A stretch of 43,816 nucleotides of DNA from DASWIG01 sp965371445. Lineage in GTDB: Bacteria > Acidobacteriota > Thermoanaerobaculia > Multivoradales > J023. Both the position numbers and the translations under genes were made by a program. The notes under the pieces were generated by a model that did not search any database, was not told the DNA's origin, and saw nothing but the letters and a program-made list of their open reading frames with translations. Of the stretch, positions 23,461 through 32,878 are shown piece by piece (the first letter of the stretch is position 1; each line of letters opens with the position of its first letter). The stretch is taken from positions 1 to 43,816 of the forward strand of contig CBDUYN010000075.1 of assembly GCA_965371445.1 (NCBI GenBank), read 5' to 3'.

Positions 23461-26400
23461 ATGCCCCATGACACCGCCCTCCTCGATCCCTACCTGCTCC
23501 GTCTCGTCGTCCATCGTCGGGGCGACGCCTACTCCGCGCGCTTCGTCGAGCCTGAGGGCCAGGAGACCGAGCCCGGCCCGCTGACCCTCCCCCTGGGCGA
23601 GGACGCCAGGGCAGACCTGAGCTGGTACCTGGAGGACTACGTCCAATTCGTCGGCGCGGGCGACCGGGTCCGCGCCGCCGAGATCGAGCGGAAGATCGAC
23701 GACTGGGGACGCGAGCTCCATGACGCCCTCTTCGAGAACCCGGAAGGCGCCCGTGTCCACATGCGCCTCATGGACGCCGCCCGCGACGGACGTCCCGCCA
23801 GCCTGACGGTGGGCAGCGTCGAGCCGGACGTCCACGTCCAGCCCTGGGAGATGATGCGCGACCGCCAGGGGCCCTTGGCCTTCCGCGGTGTGACGATCCG
23901 GCGTCAGCTCCAGGGCGCGGGGGCGGCGCGACGGCACCGTCTGCCGCTGCCGCTCAAGGTGCTTTTGATCACCGCCCGTCCGCGCAAGGCGGGCTTCATC
24001 GATCCGCGCACCTCCGTCGCCCCGATGCTCGACGCCCTGGACGCTTTGGACGGCGAGGTCGTCGTCGACTACTGCGAGCCGCCCACCCACCCTCGCCCGC
24101 CTGGAGGAGATGATCTCCGAGGCGCGCCACAAGCGAGAGCCGTTTCACATCATCCACTTCGATGGTCACGGCACCTACCTCCCCGAGACCGGCGTCGGTG
24201 CCCTGGCCTTCGAGCGCGACGAGTCCGGCGTCGAGACTCACCTCGTCGAGGGGCGCGTGCTCGGGGACCTCCTGTCGGGTCTCGACGTCCCGCTGGTGAT
24301 GCTCGAAGCCTGTCGCGGCTCGGCACTCTCGAAGCGTCCGATCTTCAGCTCGGTGGCGCCAGCCTTGCTGGCGAGCGGCGTGGGAAGCGTCGTCGCTTTC
24401 AGTCACGCGGTCCACGTCGAGGCGGTGCGGCTCCTGGTGGTGCGCTTCTACCAGGAGCTGGTGCGGGGACGCACCGTCGGCGAGGCTCTCGCCGAGGCGC
24501 GCTCGCGGCTACGCGCCAAGCCGAGCCGTTGGCTGACGCTGGGTCCGAATCCCGACACCGTCGACCTCCAGGACTGGTTCGTGCCCCAGCTCTACCAGGT
24601 GGGCTCCGATCCGGCTCTGGTGTCGCCCAACGAGGACCGTCCCGCGACGAAGAAGACGCCGCGCCGACGCCGTTCGGCAAGCCTCCACGGCTTTCCGCCA
24701 CCGCCGATGTACAGCTTCCACGGACGCGCCCTGGAGCTCTTGGAGCTGGAACGCGCCTTCCGCGTCGAGCCGGCGGTCCTGTTGACGGGCATGGGCGGTA
24801 TGGGCAAGACGGCGTTGTCGCGCGAGGCGGCGGACTGGTGGCTGCGCAAGAAGAGCTTCGAGGCGGCGGTCTTCCACAGCTTCGAGCAGAAGGCGGGAGC
24901 CGACCGGGTCGTCCAGGTGCTGGGGACGGCCCTCGAGGGCGACGACTTCAGCTCGCGGCCGGCCCAGGAGCAATGGGACGCCGCCATCGACCTGTTTCAC
25001 GAGCGCCGGGTGCTCTTCGTCTGGGACAACTTCGAGTCGACGTTGCCGGAGTTCCAGAAAGGGGACGACGGAGAGGACGCTCCCCTTCAGTTCGACGCGG
25101 AGGAACGACGACGTCTCCGAAAGCTCTTCCGCAAGCTGACGGAAGATGATCCGACCGGACGGCTCTTGGTGACCTGCCGGCCCAGGGAGACGGAACTGGC
25201 GGGCATCAAGGAAAGCCCGCTTTCGGGCCTGGCGCGGCCGGACAGCTTGCACCTGCTCGCGGCGGTGCTCCTCAAGAAGAGCATCCCGACCCACCGCAAA
25301 GGCTACGGACGCAAGGCGGTCGACGAGCTGCTCGAGGCCGTGGACGACCATCCGCTGTCGATCTCGCTGGTAGCGCCGCATTTCAAGACGCTGACGCCGT
25401 CGCAGATCCTCGCCGAGCTGCGCGAAGGCCTCGATCGCTTCGCCGACGCCACGGCCGAGGAGTCGCGCAACCGGTCGCTGCTGGCGTCGTCTGGAAGCAG
25501 AGGGGTTGGCCGGGGGCGAGGATCCAACGTTCCAGGTCGCGATAAGCTACTCCTATCTCGGCGAGATCTACGACGGCGCCGACCGTCCCGATCTTGCTCT
25601 CGAGCCGACGCAGCGAGCGATCGCCCTCCTTGAAGAGCGGCCCAGCGACGCCGCGAAGGGCAACCTCGCCGACGCCCTGGGGAACCTGGCGAACGCCCAT
25701 CAGGCCCTGGGCCGATTCGACGAGGCCCTCGACGCCGCGGAGCGGGGGCTAGCGATCGGTCGAGAGCTGGGCGACGAGGGTTCGATCGCCGGGGACCTGG
25801 GGCGGATCGCCCAGATCCTGCGCAGCCAACAGCGCTACGCCGAAGCCGACGTCCGCTCAGCCGAGGCGCTTGCCGCGGCCCGATCCGCTGGCGACCTCGG
25901 ACTGCAGGGTACGTTTCTCCAGCACCAGGCGACCATGCAGCTCAAGATGGGCAACCCCGGACGGGCCGTCGAGCTTTACAAGAAGGCGCTCGTCCTCTCC
26001 GAGCAGGCCGGTGACGTCGGGAGCCAGATGAGGACCTGCAATTCCCTCGGCAATGCTGAAAGAGATCTCGGCCATCTCGACGCGGCCGAAGCCTGGTACT
26101 CGCGGAGCCGCGAGCTGGCGGAGAAGAGGAACAACCGGGCGCAGCTGGCGGCAATCGCCCAGAACGTCGGCAGCCTCCACCAGAAGCGCGCCGAGCAGGC
26201 CGACGAGGACGAGGCGCGTGGCGTCCACTTGCGGCGGGCTGTGGCGTCGATTGAGGAGGGGCTTGCCATCAGGCTGGAGATTGGGAACCAGGTCGAGGCG
26301 GCGGCCTCGTACCAAGGGCTTGGTGTCCTCTATTGGATGCTGGGGAATTTCGATCGCGCGGAAGAGAATCTCCGGCGAGGCCTAGGTGTCTACGAGTCCC

Positions 26401-26804
26401 TGAACATGCCTGGGGTCTACATGTTCTATGGAGCCCTTTCCAACGTTGCCAACGACCGAGGCGACGCCAAAGCCGCCGCCGAGTGGCAGGCCAAATGCGA
26501 CGCCAAGCTCGCCGAGCTCGAACGTCTGCGCCGCGGCGACGGGCCGGCGGGCGTCCCGGCGCAGCTGGTCCAGGCGGTCCTGGGGCTGGCGAGGGCGGTC
26601 CACGAGGCTCGGGTCCGCGGGGTGGCGTTGCCGGTGGAGGCGGCGGAGGCGTTGGCGCAGCTGTCCGGCTTGCCGGCGCCGCTAGGGGACGTCGGGGACT
26701 TTCTGCGCGGCGTCGCGGACGGGGGGACGCCGTCGGTGCCGTCGGGGTTGCCGTCGGAGATTGGGGAGGTGCTGGAGGGGTTGGTGGGGGCTTTGCGGGG
26801 GTAG
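23461..26804 (+). pseudogene. CHAT-STAND-TPR protein, copy B (two frame breaks)
   Basis: The N-terminal domain and the start of CHAT are normal until about 24085, where CCACCCACCC replaces CCACCC: a 4-base duplication that shifts the frame. The next frame runs 24110-25490 with the CHAT His/Cys motifs (HFDGHGTY, LEACRGSAL), the ATPase P-loop (GMGGMGKTAL), Walker B (VLFVWDNFES) and LLVTCRP. At about 25490 a deletion of roughly 214 codons (compared with copy C) removes the ATPase's C-terminal helical domain, again with a frame change. The third frame gives TPR repeats and the conserved tail to 26804. Each open piece is long, so decay is recent. Sequence is near-identical to copies A and C over parts of the ATPase. 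Confidence 0.9.
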
Positions 26805-26823
26805 AGACGTCCGGCCTCCCAGC

Positions 26824-26852
26824 TTGTCCGGATCCTTCTTTTGCGCTACCAT
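26824..26852 (+). promoter_or_regulatory. Promoter of the Phd/PIN module, leaderless
   Basis: TTGTCC (26824-26829), a 17-bp spacer, TACCAT (26847-26852). The predicted start of transcription falls on the A of the ATG at 26859. Confidence 0.6.
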
Positions 26853-26858
26853 GAATCC

Positions 26859-27137
26859 ATGGCCGTCTCGATTTCAGCTGTTAAAGCCGCTCAGCAATTC
26901 CCGGATCTACTGGCCCGCGCTCACGCGGGAGAGTCCTTTGTCATCCTCCGCGATGGGAAAGCCGTCGGACAGCTGGTGCCGCCAAAGACCAACGCTACCC
27001 AGGGCCGTCGTCCGGCGACCTTCCAATCGCTGGTTGAGCTCGTCCGGGAGCACGGTTTCGACGAGGAGTTCGCCGACGATCTTGAACAGATCCAGCTCCA
27101 CCAGCCGAAGCTGGAAACCGACCCTTGGGACTCCTGA
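26859..27137 (+). CDS. Phd/YefM-type antitoxin
   Basis: 92 residues. The N-terminus (VSISAVKAAQQFPDLLARAH, GESFVILRDGKAVGQLVP) is the Phd/YefM DNA-binding fold. The rest is a flexible toxin-binding tail ending in LETDPWDS. The ATG at 26859 is chosen over one six codons upstream because it matches the family start and the promoter. Overlaps the PIN gene by 13 bases. It should repress its own promoter together with the toxin. Confidence 0.9.
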   Translation: MAVSISAVKAAQQFPDLLARAHAGESFVILRDGKAVGQLVPPKTNATQGRRPATFQSLVELVREHGFDEEFADDLEQIQLHQPKLETDPWDS

Positions 27138-27535
27138 TCGACAGCAGCGTCATCGTGGCGCTGGAACGAGCCAAGGAGCCTCCGGCTCAGCTCAAGGTCA
27201 AGACCGCCGAGGTACCGACGTACCTCTCGGCAGTTACCGCCTCAGAGCTCCTGCACGGCCTTCATCGTGCCAACACCGAGCAGCGCCGAGAACGTCGGTC
27301 CCAGTTTCTGGCAGAAGTCTTCGACCTCTTCGAGATCTTGGCTTTTGATCTGGACGTGGCCCGGCAACATGCACGGATCTGGGCTGAGCTGAGTCAGCAA
27401 GGACAATTGATCGGCGCTCATGACCTGATGATCGCCGCGACCGCCGTTCACCACGGCCTCTCTGTCGTTACCTACAACGAACGTGAGTTCCGCCGCGTCA
27501 ACGGTCTTGAGCTGACAACCTGGTCAAGAGACTGA
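27125..27535 (+). CDS. PIN-domain (VapC-type) ribonuclease toxin
   Basis: 136 residues starting from TTG inside the antitoxin gene. PIN motifs are complete: LIDSSVIVALER with the first Asp, TASELLHGL with the Glu, the second acidic pair in IGAHDLMIAATAV, and a late TYNEREFRRV Asn/Glu. VapC toxins cut tRNA or rRNA. The pair is intact, unlike the ParE-type module. It sits directly upstream of intact CHAT copy C. Confidence 0.92.
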   Translation: MGLLIDSSVIVALERAKEPPAQLKVKTAEVPTYLSAVTASELLHGLHRANTEQRRERRSQFLAEVFDLFEILAFDLDVARQHARIWAELSQQGQLIGAHDLMIAATAVHHGLSVVTYNEREFRRVNGLELTTWSRD

Positions 27536-27592
27536 CCCCGAAATTCGCGGACAGTGGGATGCCGTGTCTGCATAGATCAGGATCGCTCTTCC

Positions 27593-30500
27593 ATGCACGA
27601 CACCGCCCCCCTCGATCCCTACCTGCTCCGTCTCGTCGTCCATCGTCGAGGCGACGCCTACACGGCTCGCTTCATCGAGCCCGACGGCCAGGAGACCGAG
27701 CCCGTCCCGCTGACCCTTCCCCTGGACGAGGACGCCAGGGACGACCTGAGCTGGTACCTGGACGACTACGCCGACTTCGTCGGTGTGGGCGACCGGGTCC
27801 GCGCCGCAAAGCTCGAGCAGCAGATCGACGACTGGGGACGCGACCTTTACGAGGCCCTCTTTGAGAACCCCGAAGGCGCCCGCGTCCACATGCGCCTCAT
27901 GGACGCCGCCCGCGCCGGACGTCCCGCCAGTCTGACGGTCGGGACCAACGAGCCGGAGGTCCACGTCCAGCCCTGGGAGATGATGCGTGACCGTCGAGGG
28001 CCTTTGGTCTTTCAAGACGTGACGATCCGCCGCCAGCAGTTGGGGGCCGACGCGGCGCGGCGGTTCAAGCTCCGTTTGCCGCTCCGGGTGCTGCTGATTA
28101 CCAGCCGTCCGCACGACGCTAAATTCATCGATCCGCGGATCTCCGTCGTCCCGGTGCTCGACGCTTTGGAAAACCTCGGGGGCCAGGTCGACGTCGACTA
28201 CTGCGAGCCGCCCACCTTCGCTCGTCTCGAGAGAATGATCTCCGAGGCGCGCAAGAAAGACCGTCCGTTTCACATCGTCCACTTCGACGGACACGGCACC
28301 TACTCGCCCGACACCGGGACCGGCGCGCTGGCTTTCGAGCGCGACGAGACGGGCCAGGAGACTCACCCCGTCGCGGGACGCGTGCTCGGGGATCTCTTGT
28401 CGCGTCTCGACGTGCCGCTGGTGCTGCTTGAAGCGTGTCGTAGCTCGTCGCTCTCGAACCAGCCGATCCTCGGCTCGGTGGCACCGGCGCTTCTCAGAAG
28501 TGGGGTCGGCAGCGTCCTCGCCTTCAGCCACTCGATCCACGTCGAGGCGTCGAGGCTCCTCGTCGAGCGTTTCTACCAGGAGCTCGTCGACGGTTTGACG
28601 ATCGGTAAGGCCCTTGAGGAGGCCCGGACAGGTTTACGCGCCCAGCCGAGCCGTCCGCTCGCCCCGGGTCCGAATCCTGAGACCGTCGACCTCCAGGACT
28701 GGTTCGTGCCCCAGCTCTACCAGGTCGGCGACGATCTGGCTCTGGTGTCGCCCGACGGGAATCGCCCCGCACGGGCGCCAAAACCGCGCCGACGGCGTTC
28801 GGCAAGCCTGCCCGGCTTCCCGCCGCCGCCGATGTACCACTTTCACGGCCGCCACCGGGAGTTACTGGAGCTCGAACGCGCCTTCCGCGTCGAGCCGGCC
28901 GTCGTGCTGACGGGCATGGGCGGCATGGGCAAGACGGCCCTGGCGCGCGAGGCGGCGGACTGGTGGCTGCGCAAGAAGCGCTTCGAGGCGGCGGTCTTCC
29001 ACAGCTTCGAGCAGAAGGCGGGCGCCGACCGGGTCGTCCAGGTGCTGGGGACGGCCCTCGAGGGCGATGGCTTCAGCTCGCGGCCGGCCCAGCGGCAATG
29101 GGACGCCGCCATTGACCTGTTTCACGAGCGCCGGGTGCTCTTCGTCTGGGACAACTTCGAGTCGACGTTGCCGGCCTTCCAAAATCATCACGGCCAGAAG
29201 GGGGACGACGGGGACGACGCTCCTCTTCAGTTCGACGCCGAGAAACGGCGACAGCTGCAAAAGCTCTTCCGTGAGCTGACGGAGGACGACCCGAAAGGAC
29301 GGCTGCTGGTGACCTGCCGCCCCCAGGCGACAGGACTACCGGGCATCAAGGAAAGCCAGCTGTCGGGCTTGGCGCGTCCGGACAGCCTGCACCTGCTCAC
29401 GGCGGTGCTCGGCAAGAAAGGCGTCTCGACCGACCGCAAAGGTTGCGAACGCGAGGAGGTCGACAAGCTGCTCCACGTCGTGGACAACCACCCGTTGTCG
29501 ATCTCGCTTGTGGTGCCGCACCTCGAGACGCTGACGCCGTCGCAGATCGTCGATGAGTTGCGCAACGATCTGGAGCGCTTCGCCGACGACACGGAGGACG
29601 AGGCGTGCAACCGGTCGCTGCTGGCGTCACTCGCTTTTTCGACGCGTCGGCTGAGTGAGGCGGCGCAGGACGTTCTGCCGTACCTGGCCTGGTTCGAGGG
29701 AGGTGTGTTCGAGCACGTGCTGCTTCACTTCACCCAGCTCGACGCCGACGCCTGGGAGGCGATCCGCGGCGAGCTCGTGGCGACGGCTCTGATTCGCGTC
29801 GAGGAGATCGCGGGGTTCAACACCCCGTTTTTCCGCTTCCATCCGACGTTGCCTTATGCGACGCGTCCTGAGGACGTTGCCGACGTCGAGGACGTCGAGA
29901 CGCGCTTCATCGCAGTCTACGTGACGGTGGGGGAAGTGCTCGACAAGGCCCTCTTCGGCTCGCAGCCCGCCGCCGGGATGGCGCTCCTGTCGCTCGAGGA
30001 GGCCAACTTTCGCTCCGCTCTGCGCCGCGCCTTCCGTCGCGGCGCTCGGCAGGAGGGAGCGAGGATGGCCTTCACGCTGGGCGAGTACCTGAAGCGGGCC
30101 GGACGGGTACGCGAACGCGACGATTTCGTCGCGTGGGTGCGTTCGCAGTTGCCGGAGGACGTGAGGCTCGACCAAGCTACCTGGGGGGCCGGTTTGCAGC
30201 ACGCGATGGGTCTGCTGAGCCAGGGCAAGGCTGACGAGGCCGTCGCCACGGTGCGAGGACTCATCGCGCGTCTGGAAGCGGAAGGGTTGGCCGGGGGCGA
30301 GGATCCGGCGTTCCAGGTCGCGACGAGCTATTCCCGTCTCGGCCAGATCTACAAAAACGCCCATAGGCCCGGTCTTGCTCTCGAGCCGACGCAGCGAGCG
30401 ATCGCCCTCCTCGAAGAGCTGTCCGGCGACGTCGTGAAGGGCAACCTCGCTGCTACCCTGGGAGACTTGGCGAACGCCCTTCGCGCCCTGGGACGATTCG

Positions 30501-31570
30501 ACGAGGCCAAAGCCGTCGCGGAGCGGGCGCTGGCGATCGCTCGAGAGCTGGGCGACGAGCGTTCGATCGCCGCGGGCCTGTGCCAGATCGCCAAGATCCT
30601 GAGCAGCCAACAGCGCTATGCCGAAGCCGGCGTCCGCTACGGCGAGGCGCTCGACGCGTCCCGGTCCGCCGGCGACCTCGGGCTGCAGGGGACGACGCTC
30701 CAGCACCAGGCGATCATGCAGAGCGAGATGGGCAACCCCGGACGGGCCGTCGAGGTTTTCAAGAAGGCGCTCGTCCTCTTCGAGAAGGCCGGTGACGCCG
30801 AGGGCCAGATCCAGATCTGCGATTCACTCGGCAGCGTAGAGATGCTGCTCGGCCACCTCGACGCGGCTGAGGCCTGGTATACGCGGAGCCGAGAGTTGGC
30901 GGAGAAGAGGACCGACCGGTATCACCTGGCGGTGACCGCGCAGAACGTCGGTATCCTCCACCAGACTCGCGCCGATCAGGCCGAAGAGGACGAAGTGCGT
31001 GGCGTCCACCTGCGGCGGGCTGTCGTGTCGATCGAGGAGGGGCTCGCTATCAGGCTTGAGATGGAGGACCAGGTCGGCGTCGCGGGCTCGTACTACCAGC
31101 TTGGCGTCCTTCATCGAATGTTGGGGGAGCTGGATCGGGCGGAGGAGTTTGCTCGGCAAAGTATGGGTATCCGCGAGTCCCTGAACCTGCCCGAAGTTTT
31201 CAATGACTATGGCAACCTCGCCCTGGTCGCCCGCGACCGAGGCGACGCCAAAGCCGCCGCCGAATGGCAGGCCAAATACAAAGCCAAGCTCGCCGAGGTC
31301 GAACGTCTGCGTCGCGGCGACGGCCCGGCGCAGCGGGTCCAGGCCGTCCTGGCGCTGGCGAGGGCCGTCCACGAGGCTCGCCTTCGCGGGGTGGCGTTGC
31401 CGGTGGAGGCGGCGGAGGCGTTGGCGCAGCTATCCGGCTTGCCGGCGCCGCTGGGGGACGTCGGGGACTTTCTGCGCGGCGTCGCGGACGGGGGGACGCC
31501 GGCGGTGCCGTCGGACTTGCCGTCGGAGATCGGGGAGGTGTTGGAGGGGTTGGTAGGGGCTCTGGGGTAG
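27593..31570 (+). CDS. CHAT protease-STAND ATPase-TPR protein, copy C (intact)
   Basis: 1325 residues; ATG at 27593 aligns with the starts of copies A and B. Layout: a conserved N-terminal domain (1-140, ending VQPWEMMRD); a CHAT caspase-like protease domain (about 155-385) with catalytic His in HFDGHGTY (H234) and Cys in LLEACRSS (C282); a basic linker (PKPRRRRSAS); a STAND/NB-ARC-type ATPase (415-690) with GMGGMGKTAL (441-450), Walker B VLFVWDN (515-521), LLVTCRP and NHPLSI; a helical region; TPR repeats (about 860-1230); and a conserved tail (1240-1325). In bacterial NLR-like systems the TPRs sense a trigger, the ATPase oligomerises, and the effector is released; here that would be a protease. 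Targets are unknown. No signal peptide or membrane segment. Confidence 0.93.
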   Translation: MHDTAPLDPYLLRLVVHRRGDAYTARFIEPDGQETEPVPLTLPLDEDARDDLSWYLDDYADFVGVGDRVRAAKLEQQIDDWGRDLYEALFENPEGARVHMRLMDAARAGRPASLTVGTNEPEVHVQPWEMMRDRRGPLVFQDVTIRRQQLGADAARRFKLRLPLRVLLITSRPHDAKFIDPRISVVPVLDALENLGGQVDVDYCEPPTFARLERMISEARKKDRPFHIVHFDGHGTYSPDTGTGALAFERDETGQETHPVAGRVLGDLLSRLDVPLVLLEACRSSSLSNQPILGSVAPALLRSGVGSVLAFSHSIHVEASRLLVERFYQELVDGLTIGKALEEARTGLRAQPSRPLAPGPNPETVDLQDWFVPQLYQVGDDLALVSPDGNRPARAPKPRRRRSASLPGFPPPPMYHFHGRHRELLELERAFRVEPAVVLTGMGGMGKTALAREAADWWLRKKRFEAAVFHSFEQKAGADRVVQVLGTALEGDGFSSRPAQRQWDAAIDLFHERRVLFVWDNFESTLPAFQNHHGQKGDDGDDAPLQFDAEKRRQLQKLFRELTEDDPKGRLLVTCRPQATGLPGIKESQLSGLARPDSLHLLTAVLGKKGVSTDRKGCEREEVDKLLHVVDNHPLSISLVVPHLETLTPSQIVDELRNDLERFADDTEDEACNRSLLASLAFSTRRLSEAAQDVLPYLAWFEGGVFEHVLLHFTQLDADAWEAIRGELVATALIRVEEIAGFNTPFFRFHPTLPYATRPEDVADVEDVETRFIAVYVTVGEVLDKALFGSQPAAGMALLSLEEANFRSALRRAFRRGARQEGARMAFTLGEYLKRAGRVRERDDFVAWVRSQLPEDVRLDQATWGAGLQHAMGLLSQGKADEAVATVRGLIARLEAEGLAGGEDPAFQVATSYSRLGQIYKNAHRPGLALEPTQRAIALLEELSGDVVKGNLAATLGDLANALRALGRFDEAKAVAERALAIARELGDERSIAAGLCQIAKILSSQQRYAEAGVRYGEALDASRSAGDLGLQGTTLQHQAIMQSEMGNPGRAVEVFKKALVLFEKAGDAEGQIQICDSLGSVEMLLGHLDAAEAWYTRSRELAEKRTDRYHLAVTAQNVGILHQTRADQAEEDEVRGVHLRRAVVSIEEGLAIRLEMEDQVGVAGSYYQLGVLHRMLGELDRAEEFARQSMGIRESLNLPEVFNDYGNLALVARDRGDAKAAAEWQAKYKAKLAEVERLRRGDGPAQRVQAVLALARAVHEARLRGVALPVEAAEALAQLSGLPAPLGDVGDFLRGVADGGTPAVPSDLPSEIGEVLEGLVGALG

Positions 31571-31587
31571 GGGTGTCCGCCGGCCTC

Positions 31588-31618
31588 TTGACCGCCGTGG
31601 CGCGCTCCCTGCTATACT
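31588..31618 (+). promoter_or_regulatory. Promoter of the module at 31643
   Basis: TTGACC (31588-31593), a 19-bp spacer, TATACT (31613-31618). AAGGAGG sits just before the ATG at 31643. Confidence 0.55.
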
Positions 31619-31642
31619 GGCGACAGTTAAGAAGGAGGACGG

Positions 31643-32053
31643 ATGGCCGCTCACGCAGTTACGCTTCAACTACCAGCACCATTGTACAATCTTTTTCGAG
31701 ACCGGGCTGAGCAGGCACACCGGATTCTGGAAGCGGAGCTTCTGGACGCGGTGGCCACGGTCGCTACGGAAGAGGAGCTGTCTCCGGATCTGGCCCGGGT
31801 GGTTGCGGATCTTGAGCTCCTGACCGACGAGGAGCTGTGGCAAGCTGCCCGAAATCGCCTCTCTGACGACGCCAAAACCCAGCTTGGGGCTCTCAACTCC
31901 ATGCAGCAGAGAGAAGGGCTGGCGCCAGTCGAGAAAGAGATTCTGGAACAACTCGTCCACCAGTATGACCGGGCTGTGCTCGTACGCGCGGAAGCAGCAC
32001 GGCTCCTGAAGGAACGTGGTCATGACGTCTCCAAGCTTCTGATCGCGCGATGA
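31643..32053 (+). CDS. Antitoxin-like protein of an HNH-nuclease pair
   Basis: 136 residues. The start (VTLQLPAPLYNLFRDRAEQA, RILEAELLDAV) resembles a ribbon-helix-helix segment. The middle (LARVVADLELLTDEELWQAA) and the end (YDRAVLVRAEAARLLKERGH) match a family common in cyanobacteria and other large genomes that is encoded directly before an HNH endonuclease. An ATGA overlap with the next frame is typical of such pairs. The partner here is destroyed, so this is an orphan antitoxin-like gene. Confidence 0.75.
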   Translation: MAAHAVTLQLPAPLYNLFRDRAEQAHRILEAELLDAVATVATEEELSPDLARVVADLELLTDEELWQAARNRLSDDAKTQLGALNSMQQREGLAPVEKEILEQLVHQYDRAVLVRAEAARLLKERGHDVSKLLIAR

Positions 32054-32172
32054 GCTCGGCGTACGTTCCCAAGAAACTTCGCCAGCAGGTGGCCGTACAA
32101 TCCCGCTTGGTCCAGGCCGTCCTGGCGCTGGCGCGTGCCGTCCACGAGTCTCGGGTCCGCGGGGTGGCGACG
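32050..32172 (+). pseudogene. HNH endonuclease 5' end fused to a CHAT tail fragment
   Basis: The first 19 codons (SSAYVPKKLRQQVAVQSR) are the usual opening of the HNH nuclease partner of the preceding gene. At 32107 the sequence changes in frame to LVQAVLALARAVHESRVRGV, which is the tail of the CHAT genes (residues about 1248-1268 of copy C). After 32172 neither continues. The HNH core, with its catalytic motif, is absent. This records a recombination event that joined the two genes. Confidence 0.85.
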
Positions 32173-32348
32173 TCGCGTACGTTCACGAAGAGGAAGACCT
32201 TCCGGCCCGCAGCGTGGCGGAGACGAGCGTGGCCCAGAGACACAACGCCAGAATCGTCGAGCGCCTTGACGCGAGCGACGTTCTCGGGGGACGTGTCGAT
32301 CAGAAAGTCGATGTCCTTGGTGGTTCGCCCGTGCCCATGGATGACCCG
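32169..32348 (-). pseudogene. Relic of a nucleotidyltransferase-like gene
   Basis: On the minus strand the frame reads VIHGHGRTTKDIDFLIDTSP, then ENVARVKAL and, after a gap, GRKVFLFVNVRDV. This resembles nucleotidyltransferases of the DUF6036/AbiEii-like group ('GGxAVxxHG..R.TxDxDxLVd...eN...'). Both ends are missing, and its right-hand limit on this strand is the CHAT-tail junction. Only a fragment. Confidence 0.6.
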
Positions 32349-32398
32349 GGCCCCGGGACGGGCCCGGGCCGAGGTGGGGCTGCGCGTCTCGCCCGCGG

Positions 32399-32878
32399 CT
32401 AAGAATGCCGCGTTTCGAGTGCGAGCAATGCCGACTTGATCTCGAGCCCGCCGCCGAATCCGGTGAGATCCCCGGACGCGCCGATGACGCGATGGCACGG
32501 GACGACGACGGGCAGAGGGTTCTTGCCGTTGGCCGCCCCGACGGCGCGCGCTGAACGCGGCCGGCCGATCGACTGGGCCAGCTCACCGTAGGAGGTCGTC
32601 GCACCGTAAGGGATGTTTCGTAGTGCCTCCCACACTTCGAGCTGAAACGGTGTTCCGTGCGGTGTCAATTCGAGGTCGAAGTCCTGGAGCTCGCCGGCAA
32701 AGTAGGCTTTGAGCTGCCGCGTGGCTTCGGCGAGGACGGCGGGCCGTCGCACCCAATCCGGCTCGGGCTCGACGTCGCGCTGGCCGTTGTCGAACTGGAT
32801 CGACGACAAGCCTTCTTCGTCGCCGGCGATCAACAGCCGGCCGATCGGTGTTTCCAGATAGGTGTAGCTCGTGTTCAT
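32399..32878 (-). CDS. ogt: Methylated-DNA--protein-cysteine methyltransferase
   Basis: A 159-residue suicide repair protein that takes methyl groups from O6-methylguanine onto its own Cys. The active-site PCHRV (127-131, C128) is preceded by GAANGKNPLPVVV, and the helix-turn-helix with the Arg finger (YGATTSYGELAQSIGRPRSA) is normal. The ATGA overlap with the Ada-type gene shows they form one operon, and probably one response to alkylation. Confidence 0.96.
   Translation of the reverse strand: MNTSYTYLETPIGRLLIAGDEEGLSSIQFDNGQRDVEPEPDWVRRPAVLAEATRQLKAYFAGELQDFDLELTPHGTPFQLEVWEALRNIPYGATTSYGELAQSIGRPRSARAVGAANGKNPLPVVVPCHRVIGASGDLTGFGGGLEIKSALLALETRHS

Noticed and set aside
20073..26804. Programmed frameshifting in CHAT copies A and B
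   Set aside because: The breaks coincide with deletions of hundreds of bases or a 4-base duplication, at different sites in each copy, and no slippery sequence with a structure is evident. Decay is simpler.
19322..32172. CRISPR array or transposon as source of the repeats
   Set aside because: The repeats are not regularly spaced with unique spacers, and no transposase, integrase or terminal inverted repeats were found in the window.
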